Assembly (NCBI RefSeq): GCF_000828895.1
Contig: NZ_AP014568.1
Location: forward strand, 999,858-1,063,857
Direction: 5' to 3'
DNA length: 64,000 nucleotides
From: Serpentinimonas raichei
GTDB taxonomy: Bacteria > Pseudomonadota > Gammaproteobacteria > Burkholderiales > Burkholderiaceae_C
Shown: piece by piece, positions 1 to 10,130 of the stretch
Position numbering within the stretch: position 1 is the stretch's first letter
Layout: each line of letters begins with the position of its first letter
The notes under the pieces: model-generated
Database searches by the model: none
Told to the model about the DNA's origin: nothing
Seen by the model: the letters and a program-made list of their open reading frames with translations, nothing else
Position numbers and translations under genes: made by a program

Positions 1-46
1 GATTCGTGTTGTCTTTGGCCAAAACAGCCGGTTTGCGCTACATTGG

Positions 47-931
47 ATGTCTATGACTGCTGCATCCAAACCCGAATCGGCAACTGCCGGCGCATCCCAC
101 GCCGCTCAACGCCCCAGCCCGGCGCTGTTCATTTCGCACGGCTCGCCCATGCTGGCGCTGGAGCCGGGCCAGACCGGCCCGGCGCTGGCGGTTTGGGCGC
201 GCAGCGAATGCGCCGTGCAGCGGCCCAGCGCGGTGCTGGTGTTGTCGCCGCACTGGATGGCCGAATGCGCCGCCGTGATGACGCACCCCCAGCCCGCCAC
301 CTGGCACGACTTCGGCGGCTTTCCTGAGCCGCTGTACCGCTTGCAGTACCCGGCCCCGGGCGCCCCGGCGCTGGCGCAGCAGGTGCTGCACCTGCTGCAA
401 GGGGCGGGCATTGCGGCGCGGCCCGATGCACAGCGCCCCTTCGACCACGGGGCTTGGGTGCCGCTGCGCTATCTGCTGCCCGAGGCCGATGTGCCGCTGC
501 TGCAAGTGGCCCTGCCGCACGGCTACGGGCCGGCCGAGGTCTATGCCATGGGGCAGGCGCTGGCCCCCTTGCGCCAGCAGGGTGTGTGGCTGATCGGCTC
601 GGGCAGCATGACGCACAATCTGCACGAATTTTTCACCACCCGCCCGGCGCAGGATGCCGCCCCAGCCGACTACGTGACCGCCTTTGCGCGCTGGGTCGAA
701 CAGCGGCTGCTGGCGCACGAGCGCGAGGCGCTGCTGCACTACCGCGAGCGCGCCCCGCACGCCGCGCGCGCCCACCCCACCGACGAGCATTTTTTGCCGC
801 TCTTTTTTGCCCTCGGGGCGGCCGCTTGGGGTCAGCGCACCGGCCCACACACCCCGCCCGCGCAGCCGCACTATCTCACGCGCGAGGTGATGCACAGCCA
901 CCTAGCGATGGATGCGCTGGTTTTCCTTTGA
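47..931 (+). CDS. DODA-type extradiol dioxygenase family protein (YgiD-like)
   Basis: This is a 294-residue protein of the LigB / 4,5-DOPA extradiol dioxygenase-like family, metal enzymes that cleave catecholic rings. The putative metal-binding histidines are visible: His31 in the SHGSP motif, His69 in SPHW, and His134 in FDHGAWVPL. The SGSMTHNL stretch further on is also typical of the family. There is no signal peptide, so it should be cytosolic. The start at 47 has no clear Shine-Dalgarno; Met3 (position 53) is an equally possible start. The gene stands alone, converging on the thioesterase gene. The family assignment is firm; the natural substrate is unknown. Confidence 0.85.
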   Translation: MSMTAASKPESATAGASHAAQRPSPALFISHGSPMLALEPGQTGPALAVWARSECAVQRPSAVLVLSPHWMAECAAVMTHPQPATWHDFGGFPEPLYRLQYPAPGAPALAQQVLHLLQGAGIAARPDAQRPFDHGAWVPLRYLLPEADVPLLQVALPHGYGPAEVYAMGQALAPLRQQGVWLIGSGSMTHNLHEFFTTRPAQDAAPADYVTAFARWVEQRLLAHEREALLHYRERAPHAARAHPTDEHFLPLFFALGAAAWGQRTGPHTPPAQPHYLTREVMHSHLAMDALVFL

Positions 932-983
932 GCGACCGCGCTGGGCTCGCCGCTGACTTGCAGGCGCAAGCCTGCGGGCTCGA

Positions 984-1394
984 TCAGGCTGGCTTGGGGT
1001 AGAGCACCATCTGGGTGCAGCGAAAGAGGGCGATGGTTTTGCCTTCGTGGCTCACGGTGGCGTCCCAGACTTGGGTGGTTTTGCCCAGGTGCACGGCTTG
1101 GGCCACGCATTCGATGCGGCCTTGGCGTGCCGTGCCCAAGTGGTTGGATTTGAGTTCAAGGGTGGTAAAACCCGTGGCCGCGGCGGGCAAGCTGGCGATG
1201 CAGCCGTAACCGGCGCAGGTGTCGGCCAAGGTCACCACCGTGCCGGCGTGCAAAAAGCCGTTCGGGGCCATCAGTTGCGGGTGTACGTCGAGGTGGGCAT
1301 GCAACTCGCCGCTGCCCACATGGGTGACGACGATGCCGAGCAAGCCGGGCAAGTGCCCGTGGCTGCGCTGGTTGAAGGATTCGGGGTTGAGCAT
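984..1394 (-). CDS. PaaI/hotdog-fold acyl-CoA thioesterase
   Basis: This is a 136-residue hotdog-fold thioesterase of the PaaI/YbgC-like group, which hydrolyses acyl- or aryl-CoA. The core motif NGFLHAGTVVTLADT lies in the middle of the protein and matches the family's catalytic loop and helix. The open frame extends upstream to 1562, but that part is low-complexity and runs into the divergent gene. The ATG at 1394, opening with MLNPESFN, gives the usual family length. It is divergent from the asparaginase gene. The substrate cannot be deduced. Confidence 0.82.
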   Translation of the reverse strand: MLNPESFNQRSHGHLPGLLGIVVTHVGSGELHAHLDVHPQLMAPNGFLHAGTVVTLADTCAGYGCIASLPAAATGFTTLELKSNHLGTARQGRIECVAQAVHLGKTTQVWDATVSHEGKTIALFRCTQMVLYPKPA

Positions 1395-1552
1395 GGTGGG
1401 GCAGCTTGCGATGGGGATGCGGTTTCGGGCTTGCTTCAGGCCTGCCACGGCAGGCGGCCCATTATCATCGTGGCAGGATCTGGTCACTGTCACCGATGCG
1501 CGCGGCCTTTGTGGCCCACGGTGGCCCACGGTCGCCCAAAGGAACACTCTAG

Positions 1553-2626
1553 TTGGCAGCACAACAACCCCTCATCGCCGTCATCGGCACCGGCGGCACC
1601 ATTGCCGGTTGCGCGCCGCGCCCCGGCGACACCCTAAACTACCAAGCCGCCGTGCTGCCGGTGCAAAATTTGCTGGCGCGGCTGGAGCCGCCGCCGGGTT
1701 TTGCCCTCGAGGCGCAGCAACTGGCGCAGATCGACAGCAAGGACGTGGGCGAGGCGCACTGGCGCGCCCTGCTGCTGGCAGTGCAGCAGCAGCTCGAGCG
1801 GCCCCAGGTGCAGGGGGTGCTGGTCACCCATGGCACCGACACGCTGGAAGAGAGCGCCTTTTTGCTGCAAACGGTGCTGCAGCCGGCCAAGCCGGTGCTG
1901 CTGGTGGGGGCCATGCGCCCGAGCACGGCCTTGCTCAGCGACGGCGCGCAGAACCTGGCCGACGCCCTGTGGCTGGCCGCAGTGCCCGGTGCCTGCGGGG
2001 TGCTGGTGCCATGCGCGGGCCGGGTCTATGCCGGGCACGAGGTGCGCAAGCTGCATCCGCATCGGCTCGATGCCTTTGGCGCAGGCGACGCCGGTGCCTT
2101 GGCGGCGCTGCAAGGTGGGCGCTTGCAGCGCTGGCGGCCGTGGCCGGGTGAGCATCGGCGCGCACAGCCGTTCCAGCCAACCCTGCTGCAGCGCCTGCTG
2201 GCCGATGCGCCTTGGCCGAGGGTGGAGTGGATCAGCAGCCACGGTGCCCAAAGCGGGGCGGTGGTGCGGGCGCTGCTGCTGCAACACGCGCAAGCCGATG
2301 GCGCCGAGGCGCCGCTGCGCGGCCTGCTGGTGGCCGGCACCGGCAACGCCACGGTTCACTTGGCGCTGGCGCAGGCCTTGCGCCAAGCTGAACAAGCCGG
2401 GGCGGTGGTGTGGCGCTGTTCGCGCATCGGCAGTTGTGTGCCCTCAGGGCCGGATGCGGCGCAGTTTTTGCTAGATGGGGCTGACGCCGGATTGGGTGCG
2501 TTGGGCTATGACGCGGCATCGGGCGCTGCATCAACCGAGCGGCCCGCGCTTCCAACGACCGACTTCCCCGTGACCGCACTGCCGCCTGCGCAAGCGCGGT
2601 TGGCATTGCAGCTGCATTTGCTCTAG
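1553..2626 (+). CDS. L-asparaginase / glutaminase-asparaginase family
   Basis: This 357-residue enzyme is predicted to hydrolyse L-asparagine to aspartate and ammonia. The first catalytic threonine lies in GTGGTIAG (residues 12-19). The second catalytic pair is Thr95-Asp96 in THGTDT, and the proton-relay lysine is Lys166 in EVRKLH. The frame starts with TTG, preceded by AAAGGAA at a good distance. No signal peptide is seen, so it is probably the cytoplasmic type. It converges on adk with an 18-bp gap. Confidence 0.88.
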   Translation: MAAQQPLIAVIGTGGTIAGCAPRPGDTLNYQAAVLPVQNLLARLEPPPGFALEAQQLAQIDSKDVGEAHWRALLLAVQQQLERPQVQGVLVTHGTDTLEESAFLLQTVLQPAKPVLLVGAMRPSTALLSDGAQNLADALWLAAVPGACGVLVPCAGRVYAGHEVRKLHPHRLDAFGAGDAGALAALQGGRLQRWRPWPGEHRRAQPFQPTLLQRLLADAPWPRVEWISSHGAQSGAVVRALLLQHAQADGAEAPLRGLLVAGTGNATVHLALAQALRQAEQAGAVVWRCSRIGSCVPSGPDAAQFLLDGADAGLGALGYDAASGAASTERPALPTTDFPVTALPPAQARLALQLHLL

Positions 2627-2644
2627 CGCCCAGCCGGCGCGACC

Positions 2645-3364
<720 letters not shown>

Positions 3365-3418
3365 CTAGCCGTACAAAGCTCAACTAATGAGGATAGCACG
3401 GCTCGGCTTGAGCCAAGC

Positions 3419-4210
3419 TTACAGGGGCGCTGGACTTGCAGCGTCCCAGAGCGCGCGCACCCGCTCTAGGTCGGCTGGCGTGTCCACGCCCGGCCCTGGG
3501 GCTTGCTGCGTCACATGGACCGCGATGCGCTCGCCGTGCCAGAGCACGCGCAACTGCTCCAGTGCCTCGCACTGCTCCAGCGGGGCCGCCGGAAGCAGCG
3601 GGAAGCGGCGCAAAAAACCGACCCGGTAGCCGTACACGCCGATGTGGCGCAGTGGCGGCGGCTGCTGCGCGCAGGCGGGATCGGCCGTCGGTGCAGCGGG
3701 CCGGTCGCGCCAATGCGGGATCGGGGCGCGGCTGAAATACAGCGCCCGCCCATGGGCGTCCAGCACCACCTTGACCACATTTGGATTCAGGAAATCGGCT
3801 GCGTTGTGCAAGGGGTGCGCGGCCGTGCTCATCACGCAGTCGGGGTGCTGCTGCAGTTGCTGCGCCACGGCTTGCAGCAGTTCGGGGGCCATGAGGGGTT
3901 CGTCGCCCTGCAGGTTGACGACCAAGGCCTCGTCGGGCCAGCCCAGCAGGGCGCAGGCTTCGGCCAAGCGGTCGCTGCCGCTGGCGTGGTCGGGCCGCGT
4001 CAGCAGCGCGGCTATGCCGTGGCGTTGGCAGGCCTGCACGATGGCGGGGTCGTCGGCGGCCACCGTGACCGACAGCGCCTGGCTGGCCAAGGCGCGCTGC
4101 GCCACCCGCACCACCATCGGCGCACCGCCGATGTCGGCCAAGGGCTTGCGCGGCAGCCGGGTCGAGCCCAAGCGGGCGGGTATCAGGATGTGAAAGGCGG
4201 CAGGGCTCAA
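3419..4210 (-). CDS. kdsB: 3-deoxy-manno-octulosonate cytidylyltransferase
   Basis: This enzyme activates Kdo as CMP-Kdo for lipopolysaccharide core synthesis. The N-terminal nucleotidyltransferase signature [15 protein letters not shown] and the later LQGDEPL motif are diagnostic. The only in-frame ATG (4330) lies 104 bp inside the upstream Trm112-like gene, in sequence that does not resemble KdsB. The TTG at 4210, giving 263 residues and opening [13 protein letters not shown], fits the family length and leaves no overlap. The start is therefore inferred. It is part of the lipid A/LPS-related cluster with the Trm112-like gene. Confidence 0.92.
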   Translation of the reverse strand: MSPAAFHILIPARLGSTRLPRKPLADIGGAPMVVRVAQRALASQALSVTVAADDPAIVQACQRHGIAALLTRPDHASGSDRLAEACALLGWPDEALVVNLQGDEPLMAPELLQAVAQQLQQHPDCVMSTAAHPLHNAADFLNPNVVKVVLDAHGRALYFSRAPIPHWRDRPAAPTADPACAQQPPPLRHIGVYGYRVGFLRRFPLLPAAPLEQCEALEQLRVLWHGERIAVHVTQQAPGPGVDTPADLERVRALWDAASPAPL

Positions 4211-4226
4211 GGCGCTCGAGGGGGCT

Positions 4227-4445
4227 TCAAAGTGCGTTGCCCAGCGCGTTGACCGGGGGGTCAGGCCGCGCCGCTTCTTCGGCGCTGATGGGGCGCGCCT
4301 CGTTTTCCAGCATGATCGGAATGCCGTCACGGATCGGGTAGGCCAGCCGGGCGCTGCGCGAAATCAGCTCTTGCTGCTCGCGCTTGTAGACCAGCGGCCC
4401 TTTGGTGACGGGGCAGACCAACAGGGAGAGGAGTTTGGCATCCAT
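4227..4445 (-). CDS. Trm112/YcaR family small protein
   Basis: This 72-residue protein opens with [18 protein letters not shown], typical of the YcaR/Trm112 family of small zinc-ribbon-like proteins. Only one cysteine of the ribbon remains, as in many bacterial members. The family is usually encoded between lpxK and kdsB. Here kdsB follows at 16 bp, but lpxK is not upstream: the divergent dnaX sits there instead. Exact function is unknown; some homologues act as partners of methyltransferases. Confidence 0.85.
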   Translation of the reverse strand: MDAKLLSLLVCPVTKGPLVYKREQQELISRSARLAYPIRDGIPIMLENEARPISAEEAARPDPPVNALGNAL

Positions 4446-4607
4446 GGCCGGGATGATACCCGCTTGCTGCGCTCAATGCCTGCTTGGCGGCGCAGTCCTG
4501 CGCTGTGCGGCGCCATGCAAAAGGCGCATTGGCCGGGGGTGCTGCTTTTTTCATGTGCCGTTCACGGTGAGGGCGCACACACGGTGCGGGTTCAACATGA
4601 GGGCCGA

Positions 4608-4613
4608 TAGAAT
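4608..4613 (+). promoter_or_regulatory. -10-like element directly before dnaX start
   Basis: The hexamer TAGAAT ends only 6 nt before the dnaX ATG, and there is no Shine-Dalgarno. If it works as a -10 box, transcription would begin at or next to the start codon, giving a leaderless or nearly leaderless mRNA. No convincing -35 box is visible. Confidence 0.35.
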
Positions 4614-4619
4614 GGCCGC

Positions 4620-6383
4620 ATGTCCTACCTCGTTTTGGCCCGCAAGTACCGGCCGCAGAACTTTGCCCAGATGGTCGGCCAGGAGCACGTGGTGCAGGCC
4701 TTGGGCAACGCCTTGCGCAGCCAGCGGCTGCACCACGCCTACCTGTTCACCGGCACGCGCGGGGTGGGCAAGACCACGGTGTCGCGCATTCTGGCCAAGT
4801 CGCTCAACTGCACCGGGCCCGATGGGGCGGGTGGCATCACGGCCGAGCCTTGTGGCGTCTGCGCGGCCTGCCGCGAGATCGACGCCGGGCGCTTCGTCGA
4901 TTACACCGAGCTCGACGCCGCCTCCAACCGCGGGGTGGATGAGGTGCAGGCGCTGCTGGAGCAGGCGGTCTACAAGCCGGTGCAGGGGCGCTTCAAGGTG
5001 TTCATGATCGACGAGGTGCACATGCTCACCGGGCACGCCTTCAACGCCATGCTCAAAACGCTGGAGGAGCCGCCCGCCTATCTCAAGTTTGTGCTCGCCA
5101 CCACCGACCCGCAAAAAGTGCCGGTGACGGTGCTCAGCCGCTGCCTGCAGTTCAACCTGCGCCCCATGCCGCCGCAGACGGTGCAGCAGCACTTGGAGCA
5201 GGTGTTGCAGGCCGAGCAGGTGCCGTTCGAGGCCGGGGCGCTGCGGCTGCTGGCGCGTGGCGCGCGCGGCTCCATGCGCGATGCGCTCAGCCTGACCGAC
5301 CAAGCCATTGCTTTTGGGGCCGGCCAGGTGTTTGAGGCCCCCGTGCGCCAGATGCTGGGCGCAGTCGAGCGCGGCCACGTGCTGCACCTGCTGGAGGCGC
5401 TGGCGGCAGGCGACGGCGCGGGCGTGGTGCAGACGGTGCAGCAATTGCGCCTGCAAGGCTACGCTGCCGCATCGGCGCTGGAAGAGATGGTGGGCCTGCT
5501 GCAGCGCATGGCGGTGCTGCAGGCGGTGCCGGCGCAGTTGCAGCCGCACGACCCAGAAGACGCCGACTGCGCCCGCTTGGCGGGCTTGCTGCCACCGGAC
5601 CTGATGCAACTGCTTTACAGCCTGTGCCTGCACGGGCGTGCCGAACTCGGGTTGGCCCCGGATGAGTATGCGGCGCTCAATATGGTGCTGCTGCGGCTGC
5701 TGGCTTTTTGGCCCGAAGGGGTGGAAAAAAAAAGCCTGAAAACGGCTGAGTCGGTGCGGCTTGGGGTGGCGGTGGCGGTGGCGGAGTCTGCACCGGCACC
5801 TGCACCCAGGCCGCTGCCAATGGCAGTGGCCGAGCCGTCACCGCCGTTTCAGGCATCCAATCGCGTGCCTGCGCCCAGCAAGGCCGTGAGCGACGAGCCG
5901 ATTTTTCAGCCTACCCCTGAGCACGCGGCCCCTGAGCCCGCATCCTCAGAGCCCGCTCCCGAACCTATTCCCAAGCCAGCGCCGCAAGCCAGCACCGATC
6001 AGACGCTGCCCGATTTCTGGCAAACCGTGGTAAATGACTTGCTGCAACGCGAGGCCGTGACGGCACTCACGCGCGAGCTGGCCTTGCAGTCGGTGCTGGT
6101 GCGGCGCGAGGCCGATTGCTGGACGCTGCGCGTGGGCCAGTCCGCCCTGGCCCAAGGCAGCGCGCGCGAGCGCTTGCAAGCTGCGCTGGCACAGGCTGGT
6201 TACGCGGTGCGGCTGGAGCTGGAAATCGCCGCCGCCCAAGACACCCCAGCCCAGCGCGCCGCCGCCGCCGCGCAGGCGCGTTTGCAAGCTGCGCACGCGT
6301 ACTTGCAGCAAGACCCCTTCGTGCAAGCCATGCAGCGCGATTTTGGCGGCAAAATCCTGCCCGGCAGCGTGCAGGCGCTGTGA
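4620..6383 (+). CDS. dnaX: DNA polymerase III subunits gamma/tau
   Basis: This is the 587-residue clamp-loader ATPase. The P-loop GTRGVGKTT lies near residues 42-50, followed by a Cys-rich zinc module (CGVCAAC) and the DEVHML Walker B. Domains I-III end near residue 365. A Pro/Ala/Glu-rich linker (about 385-460) leads to the tau-specific C-terminal domain. At codons 369-372 there is a run of nine A residues (5725-5733), a likely programmed frameshift or transcriptional slippage site that would give a gamma form of about 376 residues. ybaB and recR follow in the same direction, the usual recombination/replication operon. Confidence 0.97.
   Translation: MSYLVLARKYRPQNFAQMVGQEHVVQALGNALRSQRLHHAYLFTGTRGVGKTTVSRILAKSLNCTGPDGAGGITAEPCGVCAACREIDAGRFVDYTELDAASNRGVDEVQALLEQAVYKPVQGRFKVFMIDEVHMLTGHAFNAMLKTLEEPPAYLKFVLATTDPQKVPVTVLSRCLQFNLRPMPPQTVQQHLEQVLQAEQVPFEAGALRLLARGARGSMRDALSLTDQAIAFGAGQVFEAPVRQMLGAVERGHVLHLLEALAAGDGAGVVQTVQQLRLQGYAAASALEEMVGLLQRMAVLQAVPAQLQPHDPEDADCARLAGLLPPDLMQLLYSLCLHGRAELGLAPDEYAALNMVLLRLLAFWPEGVEKKSLKTAESVRLGVAVAVAESAPAPAPRPLPMAVAEPSPPFQASNRVPAPSKAVSDEPIFQPTPEHAAPEPASSEPAPEPIPKPAPQASTDQTLPDFWQTVVNDLLQREAVTALTRELALQSVLVRREADCWTLRVGQSALAQGSARERLQAALAQAGYAVRLELEIAAAQDTPAQRAAAAAQARLQAAHAYLQQDPFVQAMQRDFGGKILPGSVQAL
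5715..5749 (+). promoter_or_regulatory. Putative dnaX frameshift signal (A9 slippery run)
   Basis: Nine consecutive A (5725-5733) sit directly after domain III. GAAGGGG lies a few bases upstream and resembles an internal Shine-Dalgarno. AGCC (5733-5736) and GGCT (5744-5747) can form a 4-bp stem with a 7-nt loop immediately downstream. In the -1 frame the reading is K-P-E-N-G then TGA at 5747-5749. In the +1 frame it is A then TGA at 5737-5739. E. coli dnaX uses -1 ribosomal frameshifting at an A-rich heptamer, and Thermus dnaX uses transcriptional slippage on A9. Confidence 0.7.
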
Positions 6384-6426
6384 GCCACAATCCACCCCAT
6401 TACACACAACCCCCACAAGGAAACCC

Positions 6427-6759
6427 ATGTTCAACAAAGGACAACTGGCCGGCCTGATGAAGCAGGCGCAGGCAATGCAGGACAACATGAAAAAGGCGCA
6501 GGACGAACTGGCCACGCTCGAAGTCACGGGCGAATCCGGTGCCGGGCTGGTCAAGGTGGTGATGAATGGCAAGCACGCGGTGCGCCGCGTCAGCATCGAC
6601 CCCAGCCTGCTGGCCGAAGACAAAGACATGCTGGAAGACCTAGTCGCCGCCGCCTTCAACGCCGCCGTGCGCCGGGTGGAGGAAAACTCGCAGGAAAAGC
6701 TGGGCAAACTCAGCGCCGGAATGCCGAGCTTGCCCGGCGGCCTCAAGCTGCCCTTCTAA
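6427..6759 (+). CDS. YbaB/EbfC family nucleoid-associated protein
   Basis: This 110-residue DNA-binding protein opens [15 protein letters not shown], the standard N-terminus of the family. It forms dimers that bind DNA and is almost always encoded between dnaX and recR, as here. The start at 6427 is preceded by AAGGAAA at good spacing; the upstream in-frame extension back to 6343 is spurious. It lies 43 bp after dnaX and 33 bp before recR, so it is very probably cotranscribed with them. Confidence 0.95.
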   Translation: MFNKGQLAGLMKQAQAMQDNMKKAQDELATLEVTGESGAGLVKVVMNGKHAVRRVSIDPSLLAEDKDMLEDLVAAAFNAAVRRVEENSQEKLGKLSAGMPSLPGGLKLPF

Positions 6760-6792
6760 ACCCACCCATCCGCCCAGCAGGAGCAGCAGAGC

Positions 6793-7386
6793 ATGGCGAA
6801 ACCGCTGGAAGCGCTGCTGCGTGCGCTGCAAAGCCTGCCCGGGGTGGGGGCCAAATCGGCCTCGCGCATGGCTTTTCATTTGCTGCAGCACGACCGCGCC
6901 GGCGCGCTGGAACTGGCGCGCGCACTCACGCGCGGGCTGGCCGAGCTGCGCCATTGCTCGCGCTGTTTCACTTTTACCGACGCTGAGTTGTGCGCCACTT
7001 GCGCCGACCCGCAGCGCGACGACAGCCTGCTGTGCGTGCTCGAAACCCCGGCCGACCAGGCCGCGCTGGAGCGCACCGGCGTGTACCGGGGGCGCTACTT
7101 CGTGCTGATGGGCAAGCTCGGTCCCCTGGCCGCGCCGGGGCCACAAGACAATGGCCTGCAGCGCCTGATGGAGCGGCTGCACAGCCCCGAAGCCTCTGCT
7201 GTGCGCGAGCTGGTGCTGGCCACCAGCTTCACCGCCGAGGGCGAAGCCACCGCGCACCTGATTGCCCAGGCGCTCAAGGGCCGCGAGATCAAAGTGACCC
7301 GGCTGGCGCGTGGTGTGCCGCTGGGCAGCGAGCTGGAATACGTGGATTTGGGCACCATCGCCCATGCCTTGGCAGACCGGCGCTGA
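6793..7386 (+). CDS. recR: Recombination mediator RecR
   Basis: This 197-residue protein acts with RecF/RecO to load RecA on gapped DNA. An N-terminal helix-hairpin-helix ([17 protein letters not shown]) is followed by a four-Cys zinc finger (CSRC ... CATC, about residues 56-71). A TOPRIM domain (LCVLETPAD onward) and the C-terminal Walker-B-like region complete it. The length is normal. It is the last gene of the dnaX operon and converges on pstB. Confidence 0.97.
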   Translation: MAKPLEALLRALQSLPGVGAKSASRMAFHLLQHDRAGALELARALTRGLAELRHCSRCFTFTDAELCATCADPQRDDSLLCVLETPADQAALERTGVYRGRYFVLMGKLGPLAAPGPQDNGLQRLMERLHSPEASAVRELVLATSFTAEGEATAHLIAQALKGREIKVTRLARGVPLGSELEYVDLGTIAHALADRR

Positions 7387-7414
7387 TGCCTTGAGCCCAA
7401 GCCGCGCCCGGCGC

Positions 7415-8239
7415 TCAGCCGTAGCGCCCGGTGATGTAATCCTCGGTGCGCTTCACCTTGGGGTTGGTGAAGATCATATCGGTGGGGCCGAACTCGACCA
7501 GCTCGCCCATGTGCATGAAGGCGGTGTGGTTCGACACCCGCGCCGCCTGGTGCATGTTGTGGGTCACGATCAGGATCGTTACCTTGTTTTTGAGTTGGCC
7601 GATCAAGTCCTCGATCGAGTCGGTAGCGATCGGGTCCAGCGCCGAGGTGGGCTCATCGAAAAGCAGGATTTCGGGGTCGGTGGCCAAGGCGCGTGCGATG
7701 CACAGCCGCTGCTGCTGGCCGCCCGAGAGGTTAAAAGCCAACTGCTGCAGCCGGTCTTTCACTTCCTCCCACAGCGCCGCACCGCGCAGAGCTTCTTCAA
7801 CCTTTTCATCGATCAGCGCGCGCTGGCGCACCCCGCGCACGCGCAGGCCGTAGGCCACATTTTCGTAAATGGTTTTGGGGAAGGGGTTGGGCTTTTGGAA
7901 CACCATCGAGATGCGCATGCGCACCTCGATCGGGTCGATGTCGGCACCCAAGATGTTGATGCCGCCTGGGTTGACGACGATCTCGCCCTCGTAGCGGTTA
8001 CCCGGGTAGAGGTCGTGCATGCGGTTGAAGCAGCGCAAAAACGTGCTCTTGCCGCAACCCGAGGGGCCGATCAAGGCCGTGACGCTGTTGGCCGCTAAGC
8101 CGAGGTTGATCGACTTCAGGGCCTGCACCCCGCCCGCATAAAAGAAGTTCAGGTTGCGCGCTTGGGCTTTGATTTCGGTGTGTTCGAGGATTTCCGAGCC
8201 ATGGGCCGCGTTCGGGGCAGTAGAAGCAGGATAGAGCAT
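7415..8239 (-). CDS. pstB: Phosphate ABC transporter ATP-binding protein
   Basis: This is the 274-residue ATPase of the high-affinity phosphate importer. It shows the Walker [10 protein letters not shown], the signature LSGGQQQR and the Walker [13 protein letters not shown]. It is the last gene of pstS-pstC-pstA-pstB, 12 bp after pstA. The phoU gene that often follows is not adjacent; recR converges from the other side. Confidence 0.97.
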   Translation of the reverse strand: MLYPASTAPNAAHGSEILEHTEIKAQARNLNFFYAGGVQALKSINLGLAANSVTALIGPSGCGKSTFLRCFNRMHDLYPGNRYEGEIVVNPGGINILGADIDPIEVRMRISMVFQKPNPFPKTIYENVAYGLRVRGVRQRALIDEKVEEALRGAALWEEVKDRLQQLAFNLSGGQQQRLCIARALATDPEILLFDEPTSALDPIATDSIEDLIGQLKNKVTILIVTHNMHQAARVSNHTAFMHMGELVEFGPTDMIFTNPKVKRTEDYITGRYG

Positions 8240-8251
8240 GATTGAGTGGTT

Positions 8252-9187
8252 TTACCAACGAATGCGTTTGCGGTAGCGGTAGCGCAGCCAGATCGCCAGC
8301 GCATTCATGGCCAGCGTGATGCACATCAGCACCACACCGGCGGCGGCGGCCAGTTCGTGAAACGCCGGTTGCGGGCGCGAAACCCAGTTGAACATCTGGA
8401 TCGGCATCACGGTGAAGGGGTCGAACAGCCACGCGAACGAGACGAAGGGGAAAACGTCGGTGATGGGCGCGGGCGGCAAAAAGGCGATGAAGGTCAAAGC
8501 GCCGATGACGATCAGGGGCGCGGTCTCGCCCACGGCGGTGGCGGTGCCGATGATCACGCCGGTGAGGATGCCGCCCTTGGAGTAGGGCAGCAGGTGGTCG
8601 CGCGTGGCTTGGCCCTTAGTGGCGCCGAGCGCGTAGGCGGCTTCGTGGATGGATTGCGGAATCGAGCGGATGGCCTCGCGTGTGTTCATGATCACCACCG
8701 GCAGGATCATCAGCGCCATGGTCAGTCCGGCGGTGAGCACGCTCTCCCCCAGGCCCCAGGTGTGCACGAACAGGCTCAGCGCCAGCAGCCCGTAGATGAT
8801 GGGCGGCACACCGGCCAGGTTGGTGATGTTGATTTCGATCAAATCCATCAGCCAGTTGCGCTTGGCATAGATTTCCAAGTAGATGCCGGCCGCCACGCCC
8901 ACCGGAACTGCTGCCAAGATGGTGACCGAAATCACCAACAGCGAGCCCACCCATGCCGACAAGATGCCCGAGCGCTCCGCCATGCGCGAGGGAAAAGAGG
9001 TGAAAAAATCTGGGGTGATGCGGTGGTAGCCGTCCACCACCATGGAAAGAATCAAAGCCAGCAGCACCAGCACGCAAAACAGCATGGCCGCGAGCGCGGT
9101 TAAGGCAAAGATGTGATCCCAGCGCTTGTGCGCCACGATCATGGCGCGCACGGCTTGGATTTGTGGATCGGGTCGGCTCATGATCAA
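8252..9187 (-). CDS. pstA: Phosphate ABC transporter permease PstA
   Basis: This 311-residue inner-membrane permease has several hydrophobic segments, beginning with one at about residues 27-50. A binding-protein-dependent transport motif lies at about residues 190-210 (EAAYALGATKGQATRDHLLP), where PstB docks. Its ATG overlaps the pstC stop by 4 bp, implying translational coupling. It forms the membrane channel together with PstC. Confidence 0.95.
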   Translation of the reverse strand: MIMSRPDPQIQAVRAMIVAHKRWDHIFALTALAAMLFCVLVLLALILSMVVDGYHRITPDFFTSFPSRMAERSGILSAWVGSLLVISVTILAAVPVGVAAGIYLEIYAKRNWLMDLIEINITNLAGVPPIIYGLLALSLFVHTWGLGESVLTAGLTMALMILPVVIMNTREAIRSIPQSIHEAAYALGATKGQATRDHLLPYSKGGILTGVIIGTATAVGETAPLIVIGALTFIAFLPPAPITDVFPFVSFAWLFDPFTVMPIQMFNWVSRPQPAFHELAAAAGVVLMCITLAMNALAIWLRYRYRKRIRW

Positions 9188-10095
9188 TAGCTCTCGCGGT
9201 AGCGGCGCCGCATGAAGTGGCCCAGTATATTGAGCACCAGCGTCATGAGCAGCAGCACCAGCCCGACGGCAAAAATGCTTTGGTAGGCAATGGTGCCATG
9301 CGCCACGTCACCGATCGCGACCTGGGCGATGTAGGCGGTGAGGGTGGCGGCGGGCTGGGTCGGGTCCAGCGTCAGGTTGGCTTGTTGGCCCGCGGCAATG
9401 GCCACGATCATGGTTTGCCCAAGCGCCACCGACATGGCCAGAATATAGGCCGCCACGATGCCCGAGAGCGCCGCCGGAAACACCACGTACCGAGCGGTTT
9501 GCAGCCGCGTGGCCCCCATGGCGTAAGAGCCCTCGCGGATGTCCATGGGCACGGCGCGCATGGCGTCTTCGCTCATTGAGCTCACAAAGGGGACGATGCT
9601 GACGCCGATCACCAGACCGGCCGACAACATATTGAAACCGGGCAGACCGGGGATGATCTGTTGCAGCAGTGGCGTAACCAGCAGCAGCGCAAAGTAGCCA
9701 TAGACCACCGAGGGCACGCTGCTGAGCATTTCGAGTGTCGGTTTAAAAAACTCGCGCACCCGACTCGGGGCAAATTCACCCAAGTAGAGGGCGGCCAAGG
9801 TGCCCAAAGGCACCGCCACCAACAAGCCGATCGAGGTCACCACCAAGGTGGCACCCACCAAGGGCATGACGCCGTAGCGCGGGTCGGCAAACAGCGGCGT
9901 CCACTGCGTGTCGGTGAGGAATTCGCGCAGCGAAACCTCGCGAAAAAAGCTCATGGATTCGAGCACCAGTATCGAGACCACCGCCAGCGTAATTGCGATG
10001 GCCGACATGGCAGACAAAAAAAGCAGGGAATGAACCACGCGCTCCTTGACGTGGCGGGCCGGTTGCGGGCTAAATCGGGAGCGCGTGGGATTCAT
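9184..10095 (-). CDS. pstC: Phosphate ABC transporter permease PstC
   Basis: This 303-residue permease has a long N-terminal transmembrane segment (about residues 22-48), a periplasmic loop with FREVSLREFL, and five further hydrophobic segments. The ABC-docking loop REGSYAMGATRLQTARYV is present. It follows pstS by 35 bp and overlaps pstA by 4 bp. It is half of the phosphate-translocating channel. Confidence 0.95.
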   Translation of the reverse strand: MNPTRSRFSPQPARHVKERVVHSLLFLSAMSAIAITLAVVSILVLESMSFFREVSLREFLTDTQWTPLFADPRYGVMPLVGATLVVTSIGLLVAVPLGTLAALYLGEFAPSRVREFFKPTLEMLSSVPSVVYGYFALLLVTPLLQQIIPGLPGFNMLSAGLVIGVSIVPFVSSMSEDAMRAVPMDIREGSYAMGATRLQTARYVVFPAALSGIVAAYILAMSVALGQTMIVAIAAGQQANLTLDPTQPAATLTAYIAQVAIGDVAHGTIAYQSIFAVGLVLLLMTLVLNILGHFMRRRYRESY

Positions 10096-10130
10096 CGACT
10101 ATTAAAGTGTGTCAGTGGGATCAAGCCGAC

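Noticed and set aside
5725..5733. A9 run as a simple assembly error
   Set aside because: The full-length frame is intact with exactly nine A, giving the complete tau domain. An error would break the frame, so the run is taken as real.
7387..7414. Search for a terminator between recR and pstB
   Set aside because: The 28-bp convergent gap has no stem-loop followed by a T-run.
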